A DNA stretch of 51,402 nt from Lachnospiraceae bacterium (GCA_017482945.1 JAFUMF010000067.1:1-51402), one strand, 5' to 3'. Shown: positions 1 through 8,970, counted from the stretch's first letter. Notes: a model not told the origin generated them from the sequence alone. Program-made: numbers and translations.

Positions 1-117
1 AGAACCATTGCAGATGCACTTGCAATGATAGAAGCGGGAGCTGAGAGACTGGGAACCAGTGCAGGAGTTGCTATTATCGAAGAATTGAAAGGAATGAGCG
101 CGAATGAAGAAATTTAA
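1..117 (+). CDS. deoC: Deoxyribose-phosphate aldolase, C-terminal end (partial)
   Basis: Only the last 38 codons are in the window; the gene starts before base 1 and ends at TAA 115-117. The visible peptide contains ALAMIEAGAERLGTSAGVAI, which matches the conserved C-terminal phosphate-binding end of class I deoxyribose-phosphate aldolases (the GASAGVAI-type motif). This enzyme splits 2-deoxyribose 5-phosphate into glyceraldehyde 3-phosphate and acetaldehyde in the cytoplasm. It overlaps the next gene by 14 bases, so the two are translationally coupled and probably act in one pathway. Because only the tail is seen, a related aldolase of the same barrel family cannot be excluded. Confidence 0.8.
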   Translation, partial: RTIADALAMIEAGAERLGTSAGVAIIEELKGMSANEEI

Positions 118-1522
118 AATCGGTCTGTTGACCATGTCTGACGGAAGACCTTACCTTCATGATCTGCAGCATGATATGAATATGCGGTATCAGGCGGAAA
201 TTAAGGAGTGTCTGGAAGCAACCGGATGCGTGGAAGTCATCGCGGGCGACCAGCCGATTAATTCCAACACTGCGGCGAAAGAACAGGCGATGAAGCTAAA
301 GGATGCAGGCGTTGAAATGACAATTTTCAACTATGCAATCTGGTGTTACCCGCAGTACACAGCTGTGGCAACGAATTTTGCACCGGGCCCGTATCTGTTG
401 TTCTGCAACATTCACCCGTCCGAATGCGGAATGGTGGGAATGATGGCAGCTTCCGGCACCTTAGACCAGATGGAAGTTCCGCATACACGTGTGTTTGGCT
501 CCATTAAAGAGGAAGAAGTTCTTCAGAAGGTCATGCGTTTTATCCGTGGTGCATGTGCAGTAAATCGCCTGAAAGGTTTGACTTACGGTAACTTTGGCGG
601 TCGTCCGATGGGTATGTACACCACAGTGGCAAATCTGGCGCAGTGGCAGAGAATGTTTGGAATCGATGTTGAAAATATTGAGCAGTATGAAATTATGCGT
701 TACGGCAATGAAGTAGATCAGGAGAAGGTGACGGCTGCAAGAGAGTGGCTGGAGCAGCGAGTTGGCAATATCGCTTACAATGATTCCAATTTTACACCAA
801 AGAAACTGGAAGATCAGATTCGCTCCTATTACGCACTGCGTCAGATTATTGATGAGCGCGGACTGGATTTTATTGGAATCAAAGCCCATGGCGATCTGAC
901 CGACTGGTATGTGACTATGGACGTGGCAGAGGCATTTTTAAACGATCCGTACGATTGGGACGGCCCGCACGAGCCGATCGTGGCATCCACGGAATCTGAT
1001 ATGGATGGTGCGCTGACCATGCAGATCTTAAAGTATATCACCGGAATGCCGGTATTATTTGCGGATGTGCGTCATTATGAGAAATCTGTAGATTGTTGGT
1101 TCTTTGGCAATTCCGGAACTCACGCCACTTACTATGCAAACAGAAGCATGATCGCGGAGGAAAATCTGAAATACGTTTCCTTCTATCCGGAATCCAAGGA
1201 TTACCCGGCGGGCGGCGGAAGTGTTCACCACTTTGCTGCACCGGGAAAAGTGACCATGGCAAGATTTGCACGTAAGGGTGACCAGTATTATCTGACGATC
1301 GTTCCGGGAGAAATTGTACAGTTTTCTCAGGAAAAGATGGAGGAACTGGGAAATACAGCGACACCGGCGTGGCCGATCGCATTTACCAAATGTAACATTT
1401 CTGCCGACGAATTCATTGAGAAATATCCTTGCAATCACATTCACGGAGTATACGGAGACTATGTGGAAGAACTAAAAGTGGTGGCTAAGCTTCTGAATAT
1501 CCCGGTTCAGATTTTAGAATAG
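104..1522 (+). CDS. L-fucose/L-arabinose isomerase family protein
   Basis: The 472-residue cytoplasmic protein resembles the FucI/AraA fold: an alpha/beta N-terminal half (start MKKFKIGLLTMSDGRPYLHD) and a C-terminal metal-site half. Candidate manganese ligands are E297 in the segment STESDMDGALTM and a histidine of the SVHHFAAPGK segment (H375/H376), the places where fucose isomerases carry metal ligands. It is shorter than classical FucI (about 590 residues), so it belongs to the diverged 'fucose isomerase-like' group, whose substrates are mostly unassigned. The ATG at 104 lies inside the end of deoC, indicating coupled translation. The neighbours (aldolase, family 2 glycosidase) suggest catabolism of a released sugar, but the actual sugar is not readable from sequence. 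Confidence 0.8.
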   Translation: MKKFKIGLLTMSDGRPYLHDLQHDMNMRYQAEIKECLEATGCVEVIAGDQPINSNTAAKEQAMKLKDAGVEMTIFNYAIWCYPQYTAVATNFAPGPYLLFCNIHPSECGMVGMMAASGTLDQMEVPHTRVFGSIKEEEVLQKVMRFIRGACAVNRLKGLTYGNFGGRPMGMYTTVANLAQWQRMFGIDVENIEQYEIMRYGNEVDQEKVTAAREWLEQRVGNIAYNDSNFTPKKLEDQIRSYYALRQIIDERGLDFIGIKAHGDLTDWYVTMDVAEAFLNDPYDWDGPHEPIVASTESDMDGALTMQILKYITGMPVLFADVRHYEKSVDCWFFGNSGTHATYYANRSMIAEENLKYVSFYPESKDYPAGGGSVHHFAAPGKVTMARFARKGDQYYLTIVPGEIVQFSQEKMEELGNTATPAWPIAFTKCNISADEFIEKYPCNHIHGVYGDYVEELKVVAKLLNIPVQILE

Positions 1523-1624
1523 GAAAGACAATGAGGGTACAGGATTTTCCAGTATTCATACGTTTAGCAAAGCTTTTAAGCAAAAACGAGAGAGCAAAGG
1601 CATTTGGAAAGTGAGGACCTACGG

Positions 1625-4150
1625 ATGAAGAATGTAAAAAGTCTGGATCAGATTGAGTTTGAAGGATTGAATCCCAGAAACAGGATGCGAGAGCTTAAGG
1701 CCGTAAAGATTCCATTTCAAGCAACAGCTGTGACGGAAAATAAAGCACCGGAAGTGATTTCTCTGAATGGAGAATGGGAGATGGTACAGGATGGAAACAC
1801 GGACCGCGTGTATGGTGTGTGGGAAGATGTGATTCCGGCTACGGTTCCGGGAAGTGTTCATGTGGCCCTGATGGAAGCAGGAAAGATTCCAGATCCGACG
1901 GTGGAGAAAAATGATCAATTTGCCAGAGAAAAGAGTACCCATTTCTGGTGGTTAAGAAAGAATTTCCCGAGACCGGAGAATATGAAGCGAGTACGTCTTG
2001 TCTTTGGCGGCATCTGTGATCGCTGCACCATCTGGCTGAATGGTCAGTTGCTTGGCTGTCATCAGGGGATGTTTGGCGGACCGGAGTATGAGATAACAGA
2101 ACTTTTAAAGGATGAAAATACCCTGATGGTGATGCTTTATCCTGCACCTTTGCGCAGAACACTCCGAGAAGGTGAGTTGAGACCGTTTTACGAGGGAACC
2201 AATGTGGGCTGGTTAGATACCACGGTGTTTAACTGTGTTTACGGATGGCATTATGCAGAGATTCCGGCTCTTGGTATCTGGAGATCAGTGGAACTGCAGG
2301 AAATTCCGGAAGTTGAAATCTGCAATCCGTTTATCACCACCGAAAGCTTACAGGGCGATATGAACCTGTATACAGAATTTGAAGGCCCGGAAGGCGGCTT
2401 TGCCGGAGAACTGGAGATTTCGGTTGCTCCGTCCAACTTTGAAGGGGAAGCATACCATTCTGTGGTTTCGGTGAATGCCAGTTCCATGCATCACAAGATG
2501 CGTCTGGAATTTACCATTCCGGATGTGAAACTGTGGTGGCCCAACGATCTGGGCGACCAGAACTTGTATCAATTAACACTTGTTTTCAGAAATGAAGCAG
2601 GGATCCAGGATAAAAAAGAGTTAACGTTTGGTGTGCGTACGATTGAAATGCGTCCGTATATGGGGCAGGCAGCAGAAGATACTTACAATTGGCAGTTTGT
2701 GGTCAATGGTCAGGAAATCTTTGTTAAAGGTGCCAACTGGTGTACCCTTGATTTTGGTATGCGCTTCACGAAAGAGAAATATGAACGATTCTTAAGCCTC
2801 GCAAAACAACAGCACATTCAGCTTTTACGGGCGTGGGGCGGCGGAATCCCGGAAACAGAAGAGTTTTATGATTATTGTGACCGCTATGGAATCATGGTCC
2901 TGCAGGAGTTTGCGACTGCGTGGGACAGCCAGAAGGTACAGCCGGCAGAGGTACTTAGAGATGGTGTACAAAGAAGTATTCTTCGTCTGAGAAACAGAGC
3001 TTCCCTGTGTATGTGGTGCGGCGGCAATGAGTCAGATCATCCGACCGATGCAGCGATGGATATGATCGGGCGTCTGGCTTATGAACTGGATGGCAGCCGT
3101 CCATTCCATCGAAACGATCCTTGGGGAGGCAGCAGTCACAACTACAAGGTATATTGGAGCAAGCATGATTTTGACTACAATCTTTCTTATACGGCGCCGT
3201 TTATCGGCGAGTTTGGCTTTGCAAGCTCTCCGAACAAGGAATCGGTACAGAAATATTGTACGGAAGAAGACTTTGCTGTGTGGCCTCCGATTCCGGATGG
3301 AAATGTCGAATACCATACACCGGTGTTCAACAAGAAAAAGGATATGGAGATTCTGCATCACTATATTCCGGAGTTTTTACCGGATACCAGTCTGGATAAC
3401 ATGATCATTTCCACACAGTTATGCCAGACGACAACGATTCGACATACACTGGAACTGGCCAGAAGCCGCCGTCCGGAAGCAACCGGTGTCGTATATTACA
3501 AATTGACGGATGTTTTCCCGGCAGTATCCTGGTCCACCATCGACTGGTATGGCGTACCGAAGAGCTCCTACTATTTTATTCAGGACAGTTTCGAGCCGCT
3601 TCATGCATGTGTTTTGTTTGAAACACTGAAGCCTCGAGGAACAAAACAGGTTCTTCCAGTATATATTTTGGACGATACGAAAGCACTGGAAGGAAGTGAC
3701 TGGAAGGTTGTCTGCAAGGTATATAATCAGGAGCTTTCGGTGGAGGAATCCAGAGAATGGAACGGTAGTGGCACCGTCGGATTTGTGAAAAAAATCGGTG
3801 AAATTGAAATTTCAGAGAAAGCAGCAGCTTCCAATCCGTTGTTTATTACGATTGAGTTGACAAAGGACGAATGCAGAGTCGGCAGAACCTTCTACTGGCT
3901 GAATTTCTCCGAGGAAACCGGATGCATGTTCCGTATTCCGAAAACCAGTCTATCGTTAAAAAAGAACAACGGAAAGGCAGTTATTACGAATGAAGGCAAT
4001 GTCCCTGCCGTCGGTGTACATTTCCAATGTGCAGATATTTCTGACAAGTTTGTAGCAGAAGATAACTATTTCTGGTTGGAGCCGGGAGAGACGGTGAAAG
4101 TTGAAACCAATATGGAAGAATATGATGTTTCAGCCTGGAATGTAGAATAA
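1625..4150 (+). CDS. Glycoside hydrolase family 2 protein, beta-mannosidase-like
   Basis: About 841 residues with the GH2 order: N-terminal sugar-binding jelly roll (residues about 40-210, including FWWLRKNF and IWLNGQLLG), an immunoglobulin-like domain, then the catalytic barrel from about 330. The acid/base glutamate is in MWCGGNES (E469) and the likely nucleophile in FIGEFGFAS (E529), the pattern of beta-mannosidases rather than beta-galactosidases. The two glutamates are only 60 residues apart, shorter than in characterised relatives. No signal peptide is seen, so it should act inside the cell on imported oligosaccharides. ATG 1625 is preferred over TTG 1604 because GTGAGG sits 8 bases before it. 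It probably follows the isomerase-like gene in one transcript, after a 102-base gap without terminator. Confidence 0.85.
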   Translation: MKNVKSLDQIEFEGLNPRNRMRELKAVKIPFQATAVTENKAPEVISLNGEWEMVQDGNTDRVYGVWEDVIPATVPGSVHVALMEAGKIPDPTVEKNDQFAREKSTHFWWLRKNFPRPENMKRVRLVFGGICDRCTIWLNGQLLGCHQGMFGGPEYEITELLKDENTLMVMLYPAPLRRTLREGELRPFYEGTNVGWLDTTVFNCVYGWHYAEIPALGIWRSVELQEIPEVEICNPFITTESLQGDMNLYTEFEGPEGGFAGELEISVAPSNFEGEAYHSVVSVNASSMHHKMRLEFTIPDVKLWWPNDLGDQNLYQLTLVFRNEAGIQDKKELTFGVRTIEMRPYMGQAAEDTYNWQFVVNGQEIFVKGANWCTLDFGMRFTKEKYERFLSLAKQQHIQLLRAWGGGIPETEEFYDYCDRYGIMVLQEFATAWDSQKVQPAEVLRDGVQRSILRLRNRASLCMWCGGNESDHPTDAAMDMIGRLAYELDGSRPFHRNDPWGGSSHNYKVYWSKHDFDYNLSYTAPFIGEFGFASSPNKESVQKYCTEEDFAVWPPIPDGNVEYHTPVFNKKKDMEILHHYIPEFLPDTSLDNMIISTQLCQTTTIRHTLELARSRRPEATGVVYYKLTDVFPAVSWSTIDWYGVPKSSYYFIQDSFEPLHACVLFETLKPRGTKQVLPVYILDDTKALEGSDWKVVCKVYNQELSVEESREWNGSGTVGFVKKIGEIEISEKAAASNPLFITIELTKDECRVGRTFYWLNFSEETGCMFRIPKTSLSLKKNNGKAVITNEGNVPAVGVHFQCADISDKFVAEDNYFWLEPGETVKVETNMEEYDVSAWNVE

Positions 4151-4162
4151 TTCTCTTTTACA

Positions 4163-4207
4163 AAATGAGCTTCTGTTGTACAACATGTGTATGGCAGAAG
4201 CTCATTT
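4163..4207 (+). other. Perfect 13-bp stem-loop between GH2 and fusion gene
   Basis: AAATGAGCTTCTG (4163-4175) pairs exactly with CAGAAGCTCATTT (4195-4207) around a 19-base loop. There is no long T-run after the 3' arm, so it is at best a weak terminator; it may instead protect or separate the two halves of the transcript. Confidence 0.6.
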
Positions 4208-4250
4208 GATATGTTCAGAGGGGAAACGTTGTGAAAGGAGAGGACAAAAC

Positions 4251-5855
4251 GTGAAAGTATGTATCATTCAGCCGGCGTATTCGACGGATTTTGGCAGATC
4301 GGAGGAATATTTTGAAGCGCAGTTAAAGCTGTTGGAGAAATGTAACGAAACCATGGACATCATCGTTATGCCGGAGTCTTGTGATATTCCGTGTCTGGCA
4401 AAGTCCAGGGAAGAAGGATTGATCAGTGTTCGGAAATTTAATCAAAGACTTCTGGACTATGTTTCGAAAACGGCGAAACGATGCAATGCAATGTGTTTTG
4501 TGAATGCACGTTCTACGGTAGATGGTGGACTTAGAAATACCACATATTGCTTTAATAGGCAGGGCGAGATCGTTGGAACATACGATAAACAGCATCTGAC
4601 TCCGGGAGAAGTGGAGAAGATGAAACTAGACAGTGAGTATTCGTTTGAGTTTTCGGAACCGACAGTAATAGAAATAGAAGGAATTCGTTTTGCCTTTATG
4701 GTGTGTTACGATAATTACTTTTATGAAGGATTCTCGAATATTGCAAGAAGGAATGTGGATGTGATCATCAACTGTTCCCATCAGCGCAGTGATACCCATC
4801 AGGCGCTTCAGATCATGACGCAGTTTCTGGCATATAACACGAATTCCTATGTCATTCGCGCTTCTGTTTCTATGAATGAAAATTCAGATATTGGCGGTGG
4901 GAGTATGGTGGTTGCTCCCGACGGAACCGTGCTTGTTCACATGCAAAGCCGTGTGGGAATCGAGACCGTTGATATTGATGTAAGGAAAAAATATTATAAA
5001 CCGGCCGGTTTTGGAAATCCGCTTTCCGCTCATTATGAATATATCGAGCAAGGCCGTCGTCCTTGGAAATACAGACCGGCAGGCAGCGCCATTGTCAGAC
5101 CAGATCATATGATGCCGTATCCGAGATTTTGTGCCCACAGAGGATTTAGCACCATTGCACCGGAGAACAGTATGCCTGCTTTTGGCGCGGCTGTTGCAAT
5201 GGGGGCGGATGAAATTGAGTTTGATCTGTGGCCGACAAAAGATGGAGAAATCGTGTCCATTCACGATCCAGTTCTTGACCGAGTCTCTGATGGAATGGGA
5301 AATGTCAGCGATAAGAATTATGAAGAACTGCTTTCCTATGATTTCGGCGTGAAATATAGTGAAAAATTCAAAGGCATGAGAATCGTAACCTTTGAAGAGA
5401 TACTAAAGAAATTTTCCTGCCACGTGGTGATGAATATTCATATCAAGTCGCTTAGATATGCCGGAGAGGAATACAGCAGAACAGTTCTACAGAAAATGAT
5501 TGATCTGATCGATACATATGATTGCAGAAAGTACGTGTACTTTATGAGTGGGGACGATGGCGTCCTAGAACTTACAAAAGAGATGGCTCCGGATATTTGT
5601 CGTTGCTGCGGTGGAGGCGATACCGAGGAAAAGCGGTGGTCCATTCTGGAACGTGCGATGAAATATGAATGTAAAAAGGTACAACTGGTCAAGGGATATT
5701 TCAATCAGGAGATGGTTGACCAGGCACATGCAAGTGGTCTCATTTGCAATGTATTTTGGTCTGATGATGTGGAAGAAGCCAGAATGTTTTTAGAGATGGG
5801 CATTGATACCATACTGACCAATGATTACAATACTATTTCACAAATCATAACATGA
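4251..5855 (+). CDS. Nitrilase-type carbon-nitrogen hydrolase fused to glycerophosphodiester phosphodiesterase
   Basis: One continuous 534-residue chain holds two enzyme domains. Residues about 1-275 are a carbon-nitrogen hydrolase with the Glu-Lys-Cys triad visible as E42 (MPESCD), K113 (TYDKQH) and C152 (MVCYDNYF). Residues about 290-530 are a GDPD barrel with H296-R-G, PEN, the metal pair E323/D325 in EIEFDLW, and the catalytic H338 in IHDP. Both active sites look intact. The GTG at 4251 is chosen because AAAGGAGAGG lies just upstream; an upstream in-frame extension to 4176 has no such site. There is no signal peptide. A plausible role is cleavage of an amide and a phosphodiester in the same or sequential substrates, but this is inference. 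It follows the GH2 gene on the same strand. Confidence 0.88.
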   Translation: MKVCIIQPAYSTDFGRSEEYFEAQLKLLEKCNETMDIIVMPESCDIPCLAKSREEGLISVRKFNQRLLDYVSKTAKRCNAMCFVNARSTVDGGLRNTTYCFNRQGEIVGTYDKQHLTPGEVEKMKLDSEYSFEFSEPTVIEIEGIRFAFMVCYDNYFYEGFSNIARRNVDVIINCSHQRSDTHQALQIMTQFLAYNTNSYVIRASVSMNENSDIGGGSMVVAPDGTVLVHMQSRVGIETVDIDVRKKYYKPAGFGNPLSAHYEYIEQGRRPWKYRPAGSAIVRPDHMMPYPRFCAHRGFSTIAPENSMPAFGAAVAMGADEIEFDLWPTKDGEIVSIHDPVLDRVSDGMGNVSDKNYEELLSYDFGVKYSEKFKGMRIVTFEEILKKFSCHVVMNIHIKSLRYAGEEYSRTVLQKMIDLIDTYDCRKYVYFMSGDDGVLELTKEMAPDICRCCGGGDTEEKRWSILERAMKYECKKVQLVKGYFNQEMVDQAHASGLICNVFWSDDVEEARMFLEMGIDTILTNDYNTISQIIT

Positions 5856-5896
5856 TATTGAGACTGAAAAATTTTAACTGTTGGAGGGGATGAAAT

Positions 5897-6592
5897 ATGT
5901 GGAGATGGTTTTTGGATACTGCGGCCAGTTGGACTGCCGCAGGAATCTGGATCCGCTTGCTGTTTTCTCTGGTCGTAGGTCTTGTGATCGGTATTGACCG
6001 TGCGCTGAAACGACGAAGCGCAGGCGTGAAAACGCATGTGCTGGTGTGCATGGGATCCGCGCTTGTGATGTTGACGAGCGAATATTTGATGCGGACGTTC
6101 CCTGATGCGAAAGCAGATCTTACGAGGATGGGCGCGCAGGTCATCAGTGGTGTCGGTTTTCTTGGCGTAGGAACGATTATGGTTACAGGACGCAATCAGG
6201 TACGGGGACTGACAACCGCTGCGTGTCTTTGGGTATGTGCATGCGTTGGTTTGGCTGCGGGAGCCGGATTTGTGGAAGGAACGGTTTATGCTCTGATTTT
6301 AATTGTCGTGACATTAAAAGTGCTGACAAAAGTGGATATTATGGTGCATGAACGTGCAAATGTATTTAGTTTTTATCTGGAATTTAATGCCAATAAGAGT
6401 GTGGTAGGTTTCATGGATGAAATGCGGCAGAAAAATGTGCGGATCTCCTCGTTCGATGTGACTAAGAATAAAATCAAGGGGGAAGGGCCTTCTGCGACGA
6501 TGACAGTGGAGGTAAAAGATAAGGAACTTAAGAAGACGCTGCTTCATGATATACAGGCGATGGAGTATGTGAGGTATGCAGAGGAATTGTAA
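5897..6592 (+). CDS. MgtC/SapB family membrane protein
   Basis: The 231-residue protein has the MgtC arrangement: several hydrophobic segments in residues 1-145 with the family hallmarks VVGLVIGIDRALKRR, SGVGFLGVGTIM and RGLTTAACLW, followed by a soluble ACT-like C-terminal domain (about 150-231). MgtC-type proteins are linked to magnesium limitation and membrane ATPase modulation; SapB-type relatives are of unknown role. The start ATG has GGAGGGG about 8 bases upstream. It begins 41 bases after the fusion gene, so it may be the last gene of that transcript; no terminator is seen between them. Confidence 0.88.
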   Translation: MWRWFLDTAASWTAAGIWIRLLFSLVVGLVIGIDRALKRRSAGVKTHVLVCMGSALVMLTSEYLMRTFPDAKADLTRMGAQVISGVGFLGVGTIMVTGRNQVRGLTTAACLWVCACVGLAAGAGFVEGTVYALILIVVTLKVLTKVDIMVHERANVFSFYLEFNANKSVVGFMDEMRQKNVRISSFDVTKNKIKGEGPSATMTVEVKDKELKKTLLHDIQAMEYVRYAEEL

Positions 6593-6612
6593 TAAGAAAG
6601 AGATGGTTTTGA

Positions 6613-6629
6613 TATAGGAAAAACCTATA
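6613..6629. promoter_or_regulatory. Perfect palindrome upstream of trans-sulfuration gene, candidate operator
   Basis: TATAGG-AAAAA-CCTATA is an exact inverted repeat with a 5-base centre, 22 bases before the -35 box at 6652. Its place fits a transcription factor site for the sulfur amino acid genes. The regulator is not identifiable from the window. Confidence 0.45.
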
Positions 6630-6651
6630 GTACTCCATCCGTTTTGAATAT

Positions 6652-6680
6652 TTGTACCTCGCCGGAAATCACTATATAAT
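6652..6680 (+). promoter_or_regulatory. Sigma-A promoter of the sulfur amino acid genes
   Basis: TTGTAC (6652-6657), a 17-base spacer and a perfect TATAAT (6675-6680) lie 40 bases before the ATG at 6720. Confidence 0.65.
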
Positions 6681-6719
6681 TAAAAACATAGTAAATTGGT
6701 AGGTGAATGGAGGGACATT

Positions 6720-7862
6720 ATGGCATACGATATCGAAACAAAATGTATTCACTTGGAACATAAGGAAACCACTTGTGACAAATCAGGAGCGATCAGCTTT
6801 CCGATTTATCAGACAGCAACCTTCGCACATTTGGGATTAGGCCAAAGCACGGGATATGATTATAGCCGACTTCAAAATCCAACAAGAGAGCAGGTAGAAA
6901 AAATAGTTGCGAACCTGGAGGGCGGTGTTGATGCGGTTGCTTTTTCCAGCGGAATGTCCGCCATTGCCGCAGTCATGGAATTGTTTTCGCCGGGAGATCA
7001 TTTAATTGTAGATGAAGATTTGTACGGTGGAAGTGTTCGGTTATTTTTTAGCATCAGTAGTAAGAACGGTGTAGAAATAACAAGAGTAAATTTATGCAAG
7101 GAAAATCCGGAGCCGTACATAAAAGAGAATACAAAAGCGATTTTTATCGAAACACCGACCAATCCGATGATGAATGTGATGGATATTCAGAAGATCGCGG
7201 AAATTACAAAGAAGAACCATCTGTTACTGATCGTAGATAATACATTTTTATCACCATACTTCCAAACTCCATTGAAACTAGGAGCCGATCTTGTGATTCA
7301 CAGTGGTACGAAATATCTTGGCGGTCATAATGATACCATTGCGGGATTTGTTGTATCCGGTGCTGAGGAGACTGCAGAAAAAATCCGTTACATCATCAAA
7401 ACCACAGGTGCAGGATTGGCACCGTTTGACTGCTGGTTGATTTTAAGAGGAATGAAGACGCTTGCTGTCAGAATGGAAAAGGCCCAGGAAAATGCCATCC
7501 AGCTGGCGAACTGGCTGAAAGAGCGGCCTGAGGTTGTGAGGGTGATCTATCCGGGACTTGAGGAACATCCGGGACATGAGGTTATGAAGAAGCAGGCCAG
7601 TGGTTTTGGAGGGATGCTTACATTTGAGGTGACATCGAAAGCACTGGTGGAGCAGATTTTAAAAAAAGTCAAACTGATACAGTTTGCAGAAAGCCTTGGC
7701 GGAGTGGAGACCCTGATCACGTATCCGCTGACTCAGACACATGCCGACGTGCCGCCGGAGGATCTGGCCAAGAATGGAATTACGGACCGAGTTTTGAGGC
7801 TCTCTGTAGGAATTGAACATATTAAGGATTTGATCAATGATTTTGAACAGGCATTTGGCTAG
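6720..7862 (+). CDS. Trans-sulfuration PLP enzyme (cystathionine gamma-synthase/beta-lyase/gamma-lyase family)
   Basis: The 380-residue protein is a Cys/Met-metabolism PLP enzyme. The PLP lysine is K198 in HSGTKYLGGHND; other family signatures are SSGMSAI, ETPTNP and VDNTF. At the position where methionine gamma-lyases carry a cysteine (LYGC) this protein has LYGG (101-104), so a cystathionine-handling enzyme is more likely than methionine gamma-lyase; which of the three reactions it performs cannot be fixed by reading. ATG 6720 has GGAGGG 6 bases before it and is preferred over TTG 6696. It is followed by a terminator and then cysK and a serine acetyltransferase gene, which places it in methionine-cysteine interconversion. 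Confidence 0.9.
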   Translation: MAYDIETKCIHLEHKETTCDKSGAISFPIYQTATFAHLGLGQSTGYDYSRLQNPTREQVEKIVANLEGGVDAVAFSSGMSAIAAVMELFSPGDHLIVDEDLYGGSVRLFFSISSKNGVEITRVNLCKENPEPYIKENTKAIFIETPTNPMMNVMDIQKIAEITKKNHLLLIVDNTFLSPYFQTPLKLGADLVIHSGTKYLGGHNDTIAGFVVSGAEETAEKIRYIIKTTGAGLAPFDCWLILRGMKTLAVRMEKAQENAIQLANWLKERPEVVRVIYPGLEEHPGHEVMKKQASGFGGMLTFEVTSKALVEQILKKVKLIQFAESLGGVETLITYPLTQTHADVPPEDLAKNGITDRVLRLSVGIEHIKDLINDFEQAFG

Positions 7863-7866
7863 AAAG

Positions 7867-7892
7867 CAGGTACCATATGGTACCTGTTTTTT
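7867..7892 (+). terminator. Intrinsic terminator after the trans-sulfuration gene
   Basis: CAGGTACC-ATAT-GGTACCTG is a perfect 8-bp stem followed by six to seven T. It separates this gene from cysK, which must have its own start or rely on readthrough. Confidence 0.9.
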
Positions 7893-8031
7893 GTTGCAGT
7901 AGGGGATGGCACAAAAGCAATCTGCCATAGCCAGAGAATCATGTGGGCAGGATTCCTTCGAATTTATGTGTTACGGACAAAGGAAATGAATATGAATAAA
8001 CATATAAATAAGCAGAGGAGAGGGGAACGAC

Positions 8032-8970
8032 ATGAAGAAAATCATTGAAAGTTCTTTGGAACTGATTGGGAATACACCACTCTTAAGGGCGAGCCGTTAT
8101 GCTGCCAAGGCAAATGCAGAAAAGGCAATAATCCTGGTAAAACTGGAAAGTTTAAACCCTGCCGGTTCAGTAAAGGACAGGACAGCACTGGCCATGATCG
8201 ATGATGCGGAGCAAAAAGGAATTCTAAAACCAGGAGCGACGATCATTGAGCCGACTTCCGGAAATACGGGAATCGGGCTTGCAGCGGCCGCTGCTGTGAA
8301 GGGATATCAGGCGATCTTTACGCTTCCGGAGACAATGAGCGTTGAGAGAAGAAATCTGCTAAAAGCATATGGAGCTAAAATCGAACTGACCGAAAGTGCA
8401 AAGGGGATGAAAGGCGCAATTGCGAAAGCCAAAGAACTGAACGAAGCAATCCCAGGATCGGTCATCTTAGGTCAGTTCGAAAACCCGGCAAATCCAGCGA
8501 TCCATAAGGCGGCTACCGGGCCGGAAATCTGGGAACAGACAGATGGAAATGTGGATATTTTTGTTGCAGGAGTCGGTACAGGAGGAACCATTACAGGTGT
8601 TGGCGAATATTTAAAAGAAAAGAATCCTGACATTCAGATCGTAGCGGTGGAACCTGCAGGAAGCCAGGTACTTTCGAAAGGAACAGCGGGAGCCCATAAA
8701 ATTCAGGGAATCGGAGCCGGATTTGTGCCGAGTGTACTGAATACAAACATTTATGATGACGTAATTGCCATTGAGGATGAGGAGGCATTTACAGAGAGCA
8801 GGGCTTTTGCAGTGAGTGAAGGTATTTTGGTGGGAATCTCCTCGGGTGCAGCGCTGAAAGCAGCGGTCATTCTTGCCGGCAGACAGGAAAATGAAGGTAA
8901 AACCATTGTTGTCCTGCTTCCCGATTCTGGAGACAGATATTTATCCACTCCGCTGTTTGGCGGCAATTAA
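8032..8970 (+). CDS. cysK: Cysteine synthase A (O-acetylserine sulfhydrylase)
   Basis: The 312-residue PLP enzyme of the fold-type II family makes L-cysteine from O-acetylserine and sulfide. The PLP lysine is K48 in NPAGSVKDR; the substrate loop TSGNTG is at 75-80 and the phosphate-cup GTGGT at 182-186. Length is normal for CysK. Serine acetyltransferase follows 50 bases downstream with no terminator between, so the two consecutive steps are likely co-transcribed. The start has AGAGGAGAGGGG shortly before it. A CysE-binding cleft is expected, but complex formation cannot be judged here. Confidence 0.95.
   Translation: MKKIIESSLELIGNTPLLRASRYAAKANAEKAIILVKLESLNPAGSVKDRTALAMIDDAEQKGILKPGATIIEPTSGNTGIGLAAAAAVKGYQAIFTLPETMSVERRNLLKAYGAKIELTESAKGMKGAIAKAKELNEAIPGSVILGQFENPANPAIHKAATGPEIWEQTDGNVDIFVAGVGTGGTITGVGEYLKEKNPDIQIVAVEPAGSQVLSKGTAGAHKIQGIGAGFVPSVLNTNIYDDVIAIEDEEAFTESRAFAVSEGILVGISSGAALKAAVILAGRQENEGKTIVVLLPDSGDRYLSTPLFGGN

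Noticed and set aside
1604..1624. TTG 1604 as the GH2 start
   Set aside because: The ribosome-site match is better placed for ATG 1625, and the extra seven residues match no domain.
6720..7862. Methionine gamma-lyase
   Set aside because: The position that carries the key cysteine in those enzymes reads LYGG, as in cystathionine enzymes.
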